From positions 1 through 61,911 of the forward strand of contig LSSL01002303.1 in NCBI GenBank assembly GCA_001953115.1: a DNA stretch of 61,911 nt. Reading direction: 5' to 3'. This document shows, piece by piece, positions 61,652 through 61,911 of the stretch; the stretch's first letter is position 1; each line of letters begins with the position of its first letter. The stretch is from Smittium mucronatum. Lineage: Eukaryota; Kickxellomycota; Harpellomycetes; Harpellales; Legeriomycetaceae. The notes beneath the pieces are model-generated. The model was not told the DNA's origin, made no database searches, and saw only the letters and a program-made list of their open reading frames with translations. Position numbers and translations under genes: made by a program.

Positions 61652-61911
61652 TTTTTTTTTTTTTGTATCACGGAATTTTATTGTAAGATAACGTCATTAA
61701 AAACTATACTAAAAAAATTTGAAAAAAAGAAAAAGGCGTATAGAAAAGGCTATTATCCTAACTACAATAAGCTCCTCTGCCGGACTACCGGCTGTGTACC
61801 TACGGGAAAAGGGTTCAATCTACCAACCGAAAGACCCCCCCTGGCATTGCTTCAAGTAGGCTGGATGACTGAGGTTATGTGCAGTCATGAATTAAGCTCT
61901 TTGTCAATGAA
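61652..61911 (-). mobile_element. Group A retroposon copy, cut by the window end
   Basis: It begins with a T run of about 13, then GTATCACGGAATTTTATTG and the complete group A 3' region, nearly identical to 54404-54610. It continues past TTGCTTCAAGTAG into sequence otherwise seen only in the longer copy at 7233-7290 (AATTAAGCTCTTTGTCAATG compared with its reverse complement there). The 5' part lies beyond the window. Confidence 0.85.

Overview
The window looks like a gene-poor, AT-rich stretch of a eukaryotic nuclear genome with two protein-coding genes, two tRNA genes and many decayed transposable elements. The evidence is short GT-AG introns (59-77 nt), eukaryotic tRNAs, a eukaryote-only translation factor of the BZW/5MP type, a P5B-type ATPase and non-LTR retrotransposons. 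The P5B ATPase has a secreted-type Cys-rich N-terminal extension that I associate with fungal members. The LINE protein resembles elements I remember from early-diverging fungi such as Harpellales. An early-diverging fungus is therefore my best guess, but this rests on recall and not on a search.

Layout. 1-3440: the 3' end of one LINE copy, then a decayed LINE (endonuclease and reverse transcriptase) carrying a nested short retroposon with a 12-bp target-site duplication. 6871-7440: a longer retroposon copy. 11816-13392 (minus): a five-exon BZW1/BZW2-like gene (eIF5-mimic protein). 13.4-24.9 kb: noncoding, with small retroposon fragments. 24961-28815: a DNA transposon with ~30-bp terminal inverted repeats and a broken transposase. 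31093-37937: a second, larger relative with its transposase remnant on the other strand and a nested retroposon. 38039-38196 (minus): tRNA-Leu(AAG) and tRNA-Ala(AGC), 2 nt apart. 38.2-57.0 kb: noncoding, with further retroposon copies. 57021-61303 (plus): the P5B-type ATPase in two exons. 61652-61911: a retroposon copy cut by the window end.

The two genes show no functional link. The two most informative repeat systems are these. First, a TIR transposon family whose ends begin TGGGAGATT and are flanked by TATA; its transposase carries LWSxxGPNFR and EYHxKxxxGGHFG-like motifs, and I cannot assign it to a named superfamily. Second, two related poly(A)-tailed retroposon groups (called A and B here) whose 3' ends appear to encode the C-terminus of a LINE protein. 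Four of these insertions have readable target-site duplications of 12-17 bp, including one only 21 bp long.
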